Assembly (NCBI GenBank): GCA_028564925.1
Contig: CM053029.1
Span: 582,245,239-582,309,238, forward strand
DNA length: 64,000 bases
Source: Lithobates sylvaticus
Taxonomy: Eukaryota > Chordata > Amphibia > Anura > Ranidae
Direction of reading: 5' to 3'
In this document: in pieces, positions 10,713 to 21,497 of the stretch
Layout: each line of letters starts with the position of its first letter
How positions within the stretch are numbered: the first letter of the stretch is position 1
Position numbers and translations under genes: made by a program
Notes under the pieces: model-generated
Told to the model about the DNA's origin: nothing
Seen by the model: only the letters and a program-made list of their open reading frames with translations
Databases searched by the model: none

Positions 10713-10801
10713 ACCTAGACTGATACAAACAGGAACAGGAAAAACCCGGATCAGGATCATCAGCACGGTCATCCAAGTGCCATCAACGTCCCCCTCCCGC
10801 C

Positions 10802-13792
10802 ATGTGCTACTTCAAATATTCAGCAGAAGTTCTTCACAAGCTAAGGAATGCCACCTCTACTTTGCCAGCCACCATTCAAAAAATTCTAAGGAAAGAACAT
10901 CTACTAAAGACCGACCGACGATCAACCATCAAACACAGGAAGATACCAACTCAACCTCAGGAATTAGCATGCGCCATGATCAACACCAGATCTGCAGTCA
11001 AACACAGACTGGAAGTACACGACTTCATCACCCAAAACAACATAGATTGCCTCTTCATCACGGAAAGCTGGCTAACCCCCGACTGCAACACCATCCTTAC
11101 CGAATTGGTGCCGGAGAACTACAGGATCCTAACTGAGCATCGGATAGGAAAAAAAGGGGGAGGCCTAGCAGCGATTTTTAAATCGCACCTGGCGATCACC
11201 AAACCGATTATGCAGAACTCAGTGCCTTTTATGGAGACACTGACGCTACATCTTCAATCAACACCCCATGACACCACTCACATTCTACTTTGCTACAGAC
11301 CACCAGGACCAAAGACCAATCTTCTTACTCCCCTCACGGAATTCATTGCAACACACACCCTGAAATCCAAAAACCTCCTGGTACTTGGAGACTTTAATCT
11401 CTGGGCAAATTCTACCCAAGACCCTATCGCCACCGCCTGCATCAACCAACTGGAAGAACTGGGTCTCCAACAACTGATAAAGACGCCAACACATGGCTCA
11501 GGACACACCCTGGACCTTATCTTCAAACAAAATTTGGACATCAACATACTGGACAACCTACCACTACCATGGACGGACCACCACGCCATCAAATTTAAAA
11601 TCACCACTAATACCACCCACCTAAAACAGAAACCTGCAACAACAACTCATTGGACCAGATCGCAGAAGAAACTACACTCCGAAACCTTCAAAAACACGTT
11701 GGCAAACAAAATAGCAACGCTGAATTTAACCCACTCAACGGAACATACACTCCGCTCCCTAAACAAGGTATTACTACAATCAGCAGACGCAGTGGCTCCA
11801 AAACGCAGAACACCTATCCGGAGGAAAAACTCAGGATGGTTTAACAGCTCTCTCATGCTACTCAAGCAAGAACGCAGAAGAGCCGAAAGAGCATGGAGAA
11901 GAAATCCTACCAAAGAAAATCAGACAAACTACAAAGGACTCACTGAGAATTATCACAAAGCAATCTTTAAAGCTAAAAAAGATTTTTTTGCAAATACCAT
12001 TTCATCGGCACTAAACCGCCCTCGGGAACTTTTTAAAATAGTCGCTCAGTCGATGAACCCGACATGCTTAGAGCCCCCAGCAAACGAAACCCAAGACTTC
12101 TGTAATGAGTTGTCAGATTTTTTCATTGACAAAATCGACAACATCCGGAAAATAATCCATATGAAAAAAACTTCCAACCTCAGCCATCCAGAGCAAAAAG
12201 AAGATATGGTCACAAATATCCCTCTTCCACCAAAGTTTTCTTTGATCCCAATTTCCACGGACACCACCAAAAACATCATCAAAAACCTCAGAGACAGCAC
12301 ATCTCCGATTGACATCATCCCCACAAAACTGCTGAAAGAATGCTCTGACATTTTGGCGCCTACGCTAACTCACCTCATAAATCAATCTTTCAAAGAAGGG
12401 ATTGTTCCAGGCGCCCTCAAACAAGGCATCATCAAACCCCTGCTAAAGAAGCCCAACCTCGACCCCCGGGACCCCAACCACCGCAGACCGATAACAAGCC
12501 TCAACACCATCTCCAAGATTATGGAGAAAGCGGTAGTACAACAGCTACACCGCCACCTAGACACACACAAACTCCTGGATCCTCTACAATCAGGCTTCCG
12601 CCCAGGCCATGGCACAGAAACGGCACTCCTGAAGATTTGGGACGACGCCCTCGAAGCAGCAGATGACGGAGAATCATGTCTCCTGGTGCTGTTGGACCTC
12701 AGCGCAGCGTTTGATACTGTGGACCACAACACTCTACTCATCCGCCTTACAGAAGTAGCAGGAGTCGCAGACGCAGACCTACAATGGTTCGCATCCTTCT
12801 TAGGAAATCGCTCTCAGACAGTGAAACTAGGAGCTTTTACCTCTGAAACCCGGGCAATCTCTTGTGGAGTCCCGCAAGGATCACCTTTGTCGCCAGTGCT
12901 CTTCAACATATACATCCGCCCACTCCTCAACATCATCAGAAGGTCAGACCTCTGCTTCCACTCATACGCTGATGACACCCAATTATACTTTCGGATCACT
13001 GGACAAAAAGACCATCATCGGCAATTAGAAAACTGCCTCACTAGGATAGACGACTGGATGACCGCCAGCTCTCTTAAACTCAACGAATCAAAAACAGAAC
13101 TTCTTATTCTACAGGCAAACCAAAACTCCCGAACCAAGATCCCTTGGACACCTCCCACCATCTTTGGACAGACCATCTCCCCAAGAACCAAGGCCAAGAG
13201 CCTCGGAGTCATTTTTGACTCAGAAATGTCAATGGATGCCCAAATAGGATCGGTAGTTAGCGGATCTCACCATCTCCTTCGCCTTCTACGCAGACTCCTC
13301 CCCTTCATTCCAAAGGAGGACAAAGCAGTGGTAGTTGGAACAGTCATTAATTCACGACTGGACTACGCAAACTCCCTCTACATAGGGTTACCCCAATATC
13401 AACTTGCGCGCTTACAACTTATCCAAAACACGGCGGCAAGACTGATAACAGGAAAAAAACCCTGGGAATCCATTTCCCCTTCCCTGAGGAGCCTACACTG
13501 GCTAACCGTAAAGAATCGGGTCATTTTCAAGACCCTCTGCCTCACCCACAAATGCACCCATGGAGACGCGCCTCAATACCTTTTCGAGAAAATAAAACGC
13601 TACACACCCAATCGCAGTCTTCGATCATCCGACCAAAACCTCCTCCTCATCCCCAAGTCCCGCTACAAATCAAAAGGGGAACGAAGATTCGCTGTCCAAG
13701 GACCACGGCTATGGAATGCACTACCAACCTACATCCGCATGGAAGAAAACCATCAGGTCTTCAGGAAAAAACTCAAGACCCACCTCTTCTAA
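10802..13792 (+). CDS. L2-type LINE ORF2: endonuclease and reverse transcriptase, unbroken
   Basis: A 996-residue frame without a stop, close to the usual ORF2 length for L2/CR1-type LINEs. The N-terminal apurinic-type endonuclease shows N61 (NTRS), E88 (TESW), GGG at 119-121, D197 and N199 (LGDFN), D238 (TLDLIF) and D259-H260. The reverse transcriptase spans about 541-800 with FDTVDH (D638), GVPQGSPLSP from 689 and the catalytic YADD at 722-725. The C-terminal region has RLDYANSLYIGLP and SLRSLHWLTV, as in L2 elements. The protein nicks target DNA and reverse-transcribes its own RNA at the nick. The first in-frame Met was taken as start; the endonuclease begins about 55 residues later, so a later start is possible. 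Lack of any stop suggests a young copy. Assignment to L2 rather than CR1 rests on remembered motif style. Confidence 0.92.
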   Translation: MCYFKYSAEVLHKLRNATSTLPATIQKILRKEHLLKTDRRSTIKHRKIPTQPQELACAMINTRSAVKHRLEVHDFITQNNIDCLFITESWLTPDCNTILTELVPENYRILTEHRIGKKGGGLAAIFKSHLAITKPIMQNSVPFMETLTLHLQSTPHDTTHILLCYRPPGPKTNLLTPLTEFIATHTLKSKNLLVLGDFNLWANSTQDPIATACINQLEELGLQQLIKTPTHGSGHTLDLIFKQNLDINILDNLPLPWTDHHAIKFKITTNTTHLKQKPATTTHWTRSQKKLHSETFKNTLANKIATLNLTHSTEHTLRSLNKVLLQSADAVAPKRRTPIRRKNSGWFNSSLMLLKQERRRAERAWRRNPTKENQTNYKGLTENYHKAIFKAKKDFFANTISSALNRPRELFKIVAQSMNPTCLEPPANETQDFCNELSDFFIDKIDNIRKIIHMKKTSNLSHPEQKEDMVTNIPLPPKFSLIPISTDTTKNIIKNLRDSTSPIDIIPTKLLKECSDILAPTLTHLINQSFKEGIVPGALKQGIIKPLLKKPNLDPRDPNHRRPITSLNTISKIMEKAVVQQLHRHLDTHKLLDPLQSGFRPGHGTETALLKIWDDALEAADDGESCLLVLLDLSAAFDTVDHNTLLIRLTEVAGVADADLQWFASFLGNRSQTVKLGAFTSETRAISCGVPQGSPLSPVLFNIYIRPLLNIIRRSDLCFHSYADDTQLYFRITGQKDHHRQLENCLTRIDDWMTASSLKLNESKTELLILQANQNSRTKIPWTPPTIFGQTISPRTKAKSLGVIFDSEMSMDAQIGSVVSGSHHLLRLLRRLLPFIPKEDKAVVVGTVINSRLDYANSLYIGLPQYQLARLQLIQNTAARLITGKKPWESISPSLRSLHWLTVKNRVIFKTLCLTHKCTHGDAPQYLFEKIKRYTPNRSLRSSDQNLLLIPKSRYKSKGERRFAVQGPRLWNALPTYIRMEENHQVFRKKLKTHLF

Positions 13793-13888
13793 GAAGCTTG
13801 ACAACAAAGCACTAATACAGCGCCTTGAGGCGATTCGGTTCGCATTGTAGCGCTATACAAATTATTCATTCATTCATTCATTCATTCA
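13793..13888 (+). repeat. LINE 3' UTR and ATTC tail
   Basis: A short 3' end of under 100 bp contains cagcgccttgaggcgattcg and tgtagcgctatacaaatt and terminates in six ATTC units (about 13864-13888). A brief 3' UTR with a stem near agcgct and a short tandem tail in place of poly-A is characteristic of L2-type elements. Confidence 0.8.
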
Positions 13889-14019
13889 CCATCATATATA
13901 CAGAGCCAAGCCTCGTTCTGAGCCACGAGCGCACAGATAGAAAAGCGACATACTGAACATGGGCAATTATCGCATAGTAGCAGAAACTAAGGTTATCATA
14001 TCTCCGTCAATTCCACATA

Positions 14020-15346
14020 CTGTATATATACTCAAGTATATGCCGAGTTCCCCGAGATACGGGGCCCCAAAGTCGGTTCGGAAAATGTCATTCTCTGCTG
14101 CAGAAAAGTGCTTGACATTTTCCGACCCGACTTTGGGGCCCCGTATCTTGGGGACACTTGGTGCTAGGAACCCCAAATGTGGTATTCAAACCCAGTGGAA
14201 CTAACACTACAATGAAAAGCTGGAAAACCGCGCTATCTAGCAGTGGTGAATATAGCAGCCTGCACAACGATGATTGTATGTGAGAAACATGAAAATATAA
14301 AGTGCGGCGCTCCTAGAGTGTTCAAAAATTGATATTTGAACAAGAAAATAAATAAAACTATTATGATATAGATTGTGAAATAAATAGTGAAAATCAATAT
14401 ATGCTGAGAAATATTGATGATAAATAAGCTGAAGGATATTAATAATGAATATTTATAATCAATTAGAAGTGATTATATAAAACAATAATAAATAACAACA
14501 ATATTACACCAAAATAGTGACATATGTGTGTACAAAATATTATAAAGTGACTTGTGCGGCTTGTCTGAAGTTTTCCATCACCAACTGGATAAAAGGCTTA
14601 CCGACTTTCATGGACTCAGTGGGCTTATGCCATATGAGTCAAACGCGCTGAATGGTGTTTGGACTACACCTAGGTGGACAGCTGTTCCAGGATTATGATG
14701 CAGTGAAGACCACGGATAAATGCAGACAGTGGACGCTCAATAGAAGCCCAAGATGGGGATGGTGGAAGGTATACAGTGTAGTTCATCCCCAGCAGTATTA
14801 CCGGCAAAAAAGGAATGAGGCCATATAGTGTGATACCGTATAGGCTAATAAAATGTATTTTTTTAAAAAGCAGATGGGTACTCACATGTGCAGAGAAAGT
14901 GCAAGCATATATGGAAAGAATTGGCAGCAGTGGCATCAGCAAATTAGTCTCCCTACAACATAACCAAAGATGGGGTTTCTAGCACCAAGTGACCCCGCGA
15001 TACGGGGTCCCAAAATCGGTCAACTGTGTCCATCTGCAGCAATGTCATTTCGGGACCCTTTGGGTCCAGAGACCCCAAATTTTGACTGCAGCTAGGGGGC
15101 ATTTAGGAACCATTAACTACCAGTTTGAAGTTTGGGGGACCTATGGCTGCAAATGGGCACAGTGAGGCATGCAAATGGGCACAGTGAGGCTGCAAATGGA
15201 CATTGTTGACCCTCTTTTCCACTTACAGTAGCTGCGCATTTCTCACCCTAGGCTTAGGCTCGAGTCAATAAGTTTTCCCAGTTGTTTGTGGTAAAATTAG
15301 GTGCCTCGGCTTATATTCGGGTCGGCTTATACTCGAGTATATAAGG
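14020..15346. mobile_element. TACTCGAG-ended MITE, copy 1, interrupted
   Basis: The left end CTGTATATATACTCAAG follows TA (14018-14019). The right end cggcttatactcgagtatat is followed by TA (15347-15348). The interior matches 48668-49405: ccgagatacggggcccc, agaatgacattttc-like text and gcagccataggt-like sequence in reverse order. A perfect-looking arm pair at about 14048-14150 (gatacggggccccaaagtc and its complement) forms a strong hairpin. The flanking TA fits Tc1/mariner-type insertion. No coding capacity remains. It is cut by another insertion at about 14213-14953. Confidence 0.65.
14213..14953. mobile_element. Insertion within the MITE, family uncertain
   Basis: The segment interrupts the MITE between cactacaa (left) and ccctacaa (right), a near 8-bp duplication. 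It contains agtgcggcgctcctagagtg and a run of AT-rich repeats (gaatatttataatc and similar). Near 14620-14655 the phrase tatgagtcaaacgcgctgaa weakly recalls the hammerhead GAAACGCGT core. It may be a hammerhead-type retroelement, but this is not demonstrated. Confidence 0.4.
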
Positions 15347-16744
15347 TATTTGGGAAAAAAAGATATAGTAAAAAATATGTTTATAATAAGTTAAATACAA
15401 AAATCCTTTTTTTTAAAAACTCATCGACGAATACTAATTTCATTTAGACCCGAAAAGAGGTCAACCAATGAACCATTCATAGTCGACCACCCTCAGGCCG
15501 GTATAATAGAGACCATATATTCAAAATAATAAATGTGAAAAATAATTAATAGTGTACCTATTGGATAGATGCCAGCCTATTATGCAAGCCTGTTATACAA
15601 AGCCAAATGTATAATTCATTCTGGGGACAATAGAACCCATTTTTCAGTCCTGATATGCATTGATCAATAACGTCATAAGAAAAATTTTATGTGAACTGTT
15701 TTCACCACATACACAAGCTTTCTATCTAAATTCGGTAACTCCGTTTCATCTGAAAAGCCGTCTAAAAGAAACTGCAAAGCCATCAAGTCAATATCTAAAA
15801 TCACTTAATCTACAAAGATTAAAAGAAAAACAAATGCACCCAGCAGGAGAGAAAAATCTGGAAGATATTGAACAAAATGAGTTGACGCACCAGTTGGTGC
15901 ACCTGCTTGTGACTTATCAATTTTTGTAACCTGTATTTCTTATAGCGCTACAGCTGTCGGTTGGACTGACTTATTTAAATGCCTCCAAATGCCTGTCAGT
16001 GTGGCAACCAGCTGAATACATAAAACAGGCTCTCCAAAACCCTTTATGGTCTAGGGTCAAAGTAAATGGAATAATAAAATCCAAATGCTTTTGTCTCATT
16101 TTCCATCATCCAAACCTTCCGCATAAATCTGCAGCTTTGCCATGACCTTAGTGTTTAGCACATGGATGGGGCCGCAGGTTTGAGGTACATTTGGTCTGCC
16201 ACTTGGGTCGTTAAAAGCTTTTTTCAATTAATTTTAACTGGCATCCATGAGGATCAAGCACTCATTCCCTTCCTTTTTTTTTTTTTTTTTTACTATCCAA
16301 GAAGCAGAACTGCCTGGATTAAACCAACAGGTAACAGCACAAGTTGGTGTGTATTTATATTACACGGACATAGGAAGCTTGACGACAGTAATGGTATGTT
16401 TGATTAGATTCAACAATTTACATTCAAGACTAATTCTTGTATGAAATAACAAGAAAACTGGTTGGAAGGGCTTAAATTCTAAAGTGGATTAAACTGCTTT
16501 TATTTGCGGTGAGCTGTGTCAAGGTGAAATAATACACCATTTTTTTTAAATTTCAGGATGACCTTCTTTTATGTCGTAACTTCTTTTTCCCACGTACAAT
16601 TGTATCATCCAAAAATTATTTTAGTAGCTCACTTTTCTGCCAAGAAAAACATTTGGTTTTAGGCTATGATGTCACTATCTGTCTACAAGCATTGCTGCTA
16701 TGTCCAGCTGCCGGAAGAAGGGATTTATAAGGGGAACCTACATC
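15347..16744. other. Non-coding stretch
   Basis: No convincing gene. The 89-codon frame at 15660-15929 has no recognised motif. A poly-T run lies at about 16270-16290 and several AT-rich patches are present. Confidence 0.45.
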
Positions 16745-16759
16745 ACGTCCAGCAGATGT

Positions 16760-17937
16760 AGATGTGCCTCAAACTACATAACCAGTGATTGAATGACATA
16801 TCGGTAGGGATGTCACACCACTTTCTCAAACTCAATCTTTCTAAAACTGAGCTTGTAATATTTCCTCCTTCCCGGTCCCCCCCCCCCCCCCCCCCCATTA
16901 CTTTACCATTAAGATCAACAGCACAACCATTGGTCCCTCCACACATACCAGGGTCCTGGGTGTAATCCTTGACTCTGACCTCTCCTTCAGCCCCCCACAT
17001 CCAATCACCTGCCGCCTTAACCTCCACAACATCTCCAGAATTCGACCCTTCCTGACTAATGACACAACAAAGCAACTGATTCACTCCTTGATTATTTCCC
17101 GCCTTGACTACTGCAACTCTCTCCTTAATGGCCTACCCTTATGCAGGCGATCCCCCCTTCAGTCTATTATGAATGCAGCTGCTAGACTAAGACACCTCAC
17201 TAACCGATACGTGACTGGTGCCCCTCTCTGCCAATCCCTTCACTGACTTTCCCTACCCCACTGTATAAAATTCTAAATGCTAACCAAAACATACAAGGCC
17301 ATCCACAACATCCCCCCCCAGCTACATCACCAACCTCATCTTCAGATATTGCCCAATTCGTCCCCTCCGCTCCTCCCAGGACCTACTGCTCTCTAGCTCC
17401 CTTGTTACCTCTTCTCATGCTCGCCTTCAGGACTTCTCCAGAGCCTCTCCCATCCTCTGGAACTCCCTGCCCCGGTATATCTGATCAGCCCCTAACCTGT
17501 CCACCTTTAGGAGATCCCTGAAAACTCACTTATTCAGGGAAGCCTATCCCACCTAACTGTCCCCGAGCCACCCCCATCAAATCATTCCCCGCATCTATTA
17601 CCTTTTGTACCACCACCCCCTCCCTTTAGATCAGGGGTCTCAATCTGGCAGCCCTCCAGCTGTTGCAAAACTACAAGTCCCATGGGGCATTGCAAGGCTG
17701 ACAGTTACAAGCATGACTCCCACAGTCACAGGCATGATGGGAATTGTAGTTTTGCAACAGCTGGAGGGCCACAAGTTTGAGACCCCTGTTTTAGATTGTA
17801 AGCTCTACGACCAGGGCCCGCCTGTCCCTTCTGTATTGAACTGTACTGTAATTGTGCTGTTCCCCCCTCTACATTGTAAAGCGCTACGTAAACTGTTGGC
17901 GCTATATAAATCGTGTATAATAATAATAATAATTCCT
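16760..17937 (+). repeat. L2/CR1-type LINE 3' half of ORF2 and terminus, decayed
   Basis: Translated pieces in several frames give HFLKLNLSKTELVIF, SRLDYCNSLLNGLP, LQSIMNAAARL, GAPLCQSLH and FRRSLKTHLFREAYPT-like text, which is the C-terminal third of ORF2 in L2-type LINEs. The terminus runs tagattgtaagctctacgac, then gcgctacgtaaactgttgg, then cgctatataaatc, then TAA repeats (17919-17937). A poly-C tract of about 24 (16877-16898) lies within the reading frame and several frame breaks are evident, so it is not coding. The related copies at 54985-55360 and 57550-58371 confirm the family. A hAT-type MITE at 17632-17788 splits the 3' UTR. Confidence 0.8.
17632..17788. mobile_element. hAT-like hairpin MITE, 157 bp
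   Basis: The ends CAGGGGTCTCAA and TTTGAGACCCCTG are inverted repeats. Longer inner arms cagctgttgcaaaactacaa and its complement fold the whole element into a hairpin. The 8-bp flanks are CTTTAGAT (17624-17631) and TTTTAGAT (17789-17796), seven of eight identical. The insertion lies in a LINE 3' UTR whose sequence is continuous in the other copies. Confidence 0.8.
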
Positions 17938-18240
17938 AATAAATGTATTAAGAGTGGCAGGCAAGTTTGTGGGTGCAGGCAAAGTATTCACTATGCAATT
18001 TGCATATATTGTCACTGAAGGTTTGAGGGTGTGCTTTGGCTGGTAAGGATACGGGGGGGGGGGGGGATTGTAAAATGGTTTGACCCACAAGAGAAATATG
18101 AACAAAAAAGCTATTTCCATACTTGATTTTAAAGGGGTCAAACTAATTTCACTAATAGGTTGTGGTATGAATTAGTGACAAACTCAAAAAGGCATCAACA
18201 TCCCAGAAAATATATACAGGTTTTTTTTATGGAATTTTAG
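17938..18240. other. Non-coding stretch with poly-G run
   Basis: It contains a run of about 14 G at 18053-18066 and no recognisable gene. Confidence 0.5.
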
Positions 18241-18460
18241 CGGTGCCATGAACACAATGGAGCCAGAAATCTATATAAAAATACAAATTTTTATTTATTC
18301 AAAGTTAAAATTATTATTAATATAAAAATAGAAAAAGCAACTTTTCTTTTATATTGTGTCACACAGAAAGTTATTTTATTTTTCCTTTCACAAAAGCGGT
18401 GACAGTAGAGTGTCTATCCCGACATGTTTCGCCACTAAGGGCTTCCTCTGGGAATTTTTT
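18241..18460 (-). repeat. Retroelement fragment with hammerhead-like motif
   Basis: An AT-rich segment precedes a hammerhead-like motif at 18416-18454 on the minus strand. The organisation resembles the other hammerhead-bearing segments in this window, but the limits are unclear. Confidence 0.4.
18416..18454 (-). ncRNA. Hammerhead ribozyme-like motif
   Basis: On the minus strand: TCCC (stem I), AGAGGA in place of CTGAGGA, a short stem GCC/GGC around a loop, GAAACATGTC, then GGGA pairing with stem I. The GAAA and GTC cleavage-site equivalents are intact; one core base differs. Confidence 0.5.
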
Positions 18461-18971
18461 AGATTAGTCACTATTCAAAAGACAAAATATACCATAATAT
18501 TATATAATAGTACAAATTTGAACAAACAAAACCAAGAACAAATAATAAATAAATATTGTTGTTTCGCCATAACATGGCTTACCCAGAACATTTAACTAAT
18601 GCTGAAATACTAAAGTCAGCGGGCAATTATGCTAATGACTAAGTATGTTATTTGAGTGTGAAACGCATCAACAGATTGTCCTGTCTTGCTTTTCAAATTT
18701 TAAAGACATTAAATAAACTATTTTGCATCAGCTCTGTGGTGGTGCGCTGAAAATTTCTCTCTTCCTCTGATGTTTACCGTGGCGACCTGGGGTGGACACC
18801 CACACAGAACTGCAGTTAAATGACTCACCTGAGCGGTATACACACCTTACTTGGGCTAATAGCGAAGCCATCTTCTTGGAAGCCTACAGAATGATGGCTT
18901 CTCCATTGGTGCTCGTTGAGAAAAGGGCATGCTCACTACCGATGTAGGTCACAGCTCCTGATATGCACTAT
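18461..18971. other. Non-coding stretch
   Basis: No gene was recognised. At about 18655-18672 gtgtgaaacgcatcaac again echoes the GAAACGC core, without a convincing upstream half. Confidence 0.4.
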
Positions 18972-19400
18972 ATTGTAAAACGTATTGGGATGCCTGCCTT
19001 TACACGCACATGAACTTTAATGGTGTCTTAGTCCGTAGGGTTCAGTATTGAATTGGCCCACCCCTTGCAGCTATAATGGCTCCAACAGTTCTGGGAAGGC
19101 TGTCCACAAGGTTTAGGAGTGTCTATGGGAATGTTTGACCATTCTTCCAGAAGCCCATTTCTGAGGTCAGGCACTAATGTTTGACAAGAAGGCCTGGCTC
19201 GCAGTCTCAAATTCATCCCAAAGTTGTTCTATTGGGTTGATGTGCAGGCCAGTCAATTTTCTCCACCCCAAACTCGCTCATCCATGTCTTTTTGGACATT
19301 GCTTTGCGCACTGGTCCAAATTATTTGGTGGAGAGGGATTATGGTGTTGGGTTGTTTTTCAGGGGGTTGGCCATGGCCACTTAATTCCAGTGAAGACTTT
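18972..19400. mobile_element. Rearranged Tc1-like transposon fragment
   Basis: The segment 19030-19315 is antisense to a Tc1-type transposase (text of the class gaaggctgtccacaaggttt and ccattcttccagaagcccat), with the remnant of a terminal repeat before it. By contrast 19325-19400 is in the sense orientation and encodes GIMVLGCFSGGWPWPL, corresponding to the GGG-xMxWGCFS box. The two pieces therefore lie in opposite directions, which implies an internal inversion with loss of the middle. It is not coding. Confidence 0.6.
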
Positions 19401-19439
19401 CAATTCATGCTCCAACTTTATAGGTTGGGTGGTTGCCAA

Positions 19440-19688
19440 TGGCTCCTACTGCTGTCAATCACAGCCAGTGAGCCAATCAGGAGATGTAGGGGGCAGGGCT
19501 TAGCTGCGGCTCCGTGAGTGAATGGACATACAGAGCAGTGACTTGGGAGAGCACCTCCTTGGGTACCCCCACAGCAAGATGCCAAAAGCCAATCAGGAGT
19601 GCAAGTCTCCGGGGAGACAAGGCTCTTGTGGACATCGCTGGATAGAATGCATGAAGGTATAAAACCTTGTGCCTTTACAACCACTTTA
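19440..19688. repeat. TTAA-type MITE right part
   Basis: It ends in gcctttacaaccactttaa, the end shared with 52480-52513 and 42471-42489. The phrase gtggacatcgctggatagaa recurs at 34195-34213 as gtggacattgctggatagag, so these are members of one family. The left end is not clear. Confidence 0.45.
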
Positions 19689-19890
19689 AAGTGGTTGTAA
19701 ACCCTTACAGACCACTTTGACCTACAGGTAAGCCTAGATTAAGGCTTACCTGTAGGTCCAAGAAATATCTCCTTAACCTACACAGCAATGCATAGTAGTC
19801 CATTATGCTTTACCTTTGCAAGGGAAACAAAGAGGAAGTAAGCCCATCAGGGTTTACTTCATCTTTAACTTAAACTTGGGATAATGGAGC
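19685..19890. repeat. TTAA-type MITE left part, abutting the previous one
   Basis: It begins with aaagtggttgtaaaccctta and continues with acctacaggtaagcct and its complement, as in the element at 41623-42489. Together with the preceding end it forms an exact 28-bp palindrome at 19674-19701. Confidence 0.5.
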
Positions 19891-21085
19891 CTGTTATAGG
19901 GACATATTTTTTTTGCTTTTATACCGAAAGAAAAAACTCTGAACAACGGCCACATACACTTACAAACGTGGATATAATGCAAAAAGGTTTTCATTGCCTG
20001 AGATGGACATCCAGGATTGTAAGGAGTAGGTGGGATATTGGGTTGAACCTACCTAATTCGGTCAACAATCAGTCCAAATATTGACCATTACAGGCCCTGC
20101 ATTCCAGTTTCCTTTTCTTTAATCATTTTGTTTTCCAACTTTCATTTTCTCTGCACGTAGGTTTATTTAGTAAAAGAGTAAAATGTCCGACCACAGGGGA
20201 ATTATAAGAAATTCTTGTCAGGCTCGCTGATTGAAAGAAAGGAATAAGTTGCTGATATCAGGACACGATATCTTGGCATACTAACTGTAGACGCTGCCTT
20301 CCCTGTTCTGACCTTTATATTAATGTTAATAGCTTTGGAGAAATAAAATGTAAATTTCTCTCTAAATGGATCAGTGCAAGCTGAGGGCCTAAGTGTTGCT
20401 TGAAGCATTTGTGTGAAAATTAAAACATTTATGTTTCATCGCTTAATTTTATTATTTTCTTACCGGGCTTGGCTGAATAGATAAAAAAAATTTAAGCAGA
20501 TTTTAACGGGCAGAAGACCTCTTGTAGAGAAAAAGTGAAATAACAGCCGATTGTATCAAAACAGCGACATACTAAACCTGTCAACTTAACTTTCTATAAC
20601 AAGATGAACTACATATATCACCCGGGTCAATAAATCTTATAACTAGCATTTATTTTTATGAGACAATTAAGACATCTTCATTTTTACAAGCCCAATGAAA
20701 ACTGCTAATAGCAATCCAACTATCTATTCTTAGAAGTGATAGGTATTGTAATAAGCTAACTGATAATGCAACTAAGTACTTTTATTATTGATTCCGTTGG
20801 CTGCCACCAATCCTGGACTGGAAGAGATCTGCTAGCCAAAGTCACACTTTGCTGCCAAATTGTTTCCCTGGCATCTGGCCATGAGGAACCTTTATTTTTT
20901 TTATTTTATTTTACAATTCACATATATTGTATATATTATATATAGACAGGCCACTTCATATTTAAACTTAAATTACTCTAAATGGAACATACTTCAAAGT
21001 ATGTTCAAGAATTCTTCTGAAGAAGGTTGATACACACGAGCCATAACTGATTTTTAAATTGTGAGTGGAGACCATCAATTTTATG
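19891..21085. other. Non-coding, apparently unique sequence
   Basis: The sequence is AT-rich with no tandem array, no copy elsewhere in the window and no coding motif. Confidence 0.5.
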
Positions 21086-21145
21086 AACTTGACCACAACT
21101 ATTGGTCCCTTTATGCATACCAGGGTGCTGGGTGTATTTCTAGAC

Positions 21146-21429
21146 CAGCCTTTCTCAACCTTTTCAACACAGAGGAACCCTTGAAATAACTTTCTGGTCT
21201 CAGGGAACCTCTGCTAAAAATTACTATATCTACAACTTATGATACATTGGTGTGATGGTCAGTGGGAAGAATGTTCCTCAAACTTGAGGTCATTGGGAAG
21301 ATAGCTTAAAAGATCAATGGTGTCAATGGGAACTTATCTTAGTGGCAGAAATTGCTCCTTGCTCAAGGAACCTCTAGCAACCTCTTGAGGAACCACAGGG
21401 TTCCATGGAACTCTGGTTTAGAAACCCTG
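21146..21429. mobile_element. hAT-like non-autonomous element, 284 bp
   Basis: It begins cagcctttctcaacc and ends with ctggtttagaaaccctg. The 8-bp flanks are TTCTAGAC (21138-21145) and TTCTAGGC (21430-21437). The interior is shared with 52193-52473 and 61212-61691 (ttcctcaagaggtt-like, gaccatcacacc-like and gaacctctgctaaaaatta text), which together define the family. Confidence 0.7.
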
Positions 21430-21497
21430 TTCTAGGCTCTGAGTCTCTGACCTTTTCTTCTGGCCCTATATCCAATTTCTATGTAAATCTTGCTGCC

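Larger units (their letters stand above)
9400..10801 (+). promoter_or_regulatory. L2 LINE 5' leader with tandem units
   Basis: The segment is strongly GC-rich compared with its AT-rich surroundings and leads directly into ORF2. It holds a tandem duplication: unit 1 at about 9667-9836 and unit 2 at about 9838-10008 both run caccgctccgtcgcccgaag, then acccacaccgggtaccca, then tccactggg-like sequence to cggcggccatcttggtccac. Tandem 5' monomers in LINEs often carry the internal promoter, so that role is inferred. No ORF1-like product (coiled coil, RRM, zinc knuckle) could be recognised; the 146-codon frame at 10213-10653 has no known motif. The exact 5' end is uncertain. Confidence 0.55.

Noticed and set aside
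18655-18675. Hammerhead-like gtgtgaaacgcatcaac
   Set aside because: The upstream half lacks CTGANGA and a clear stem II.
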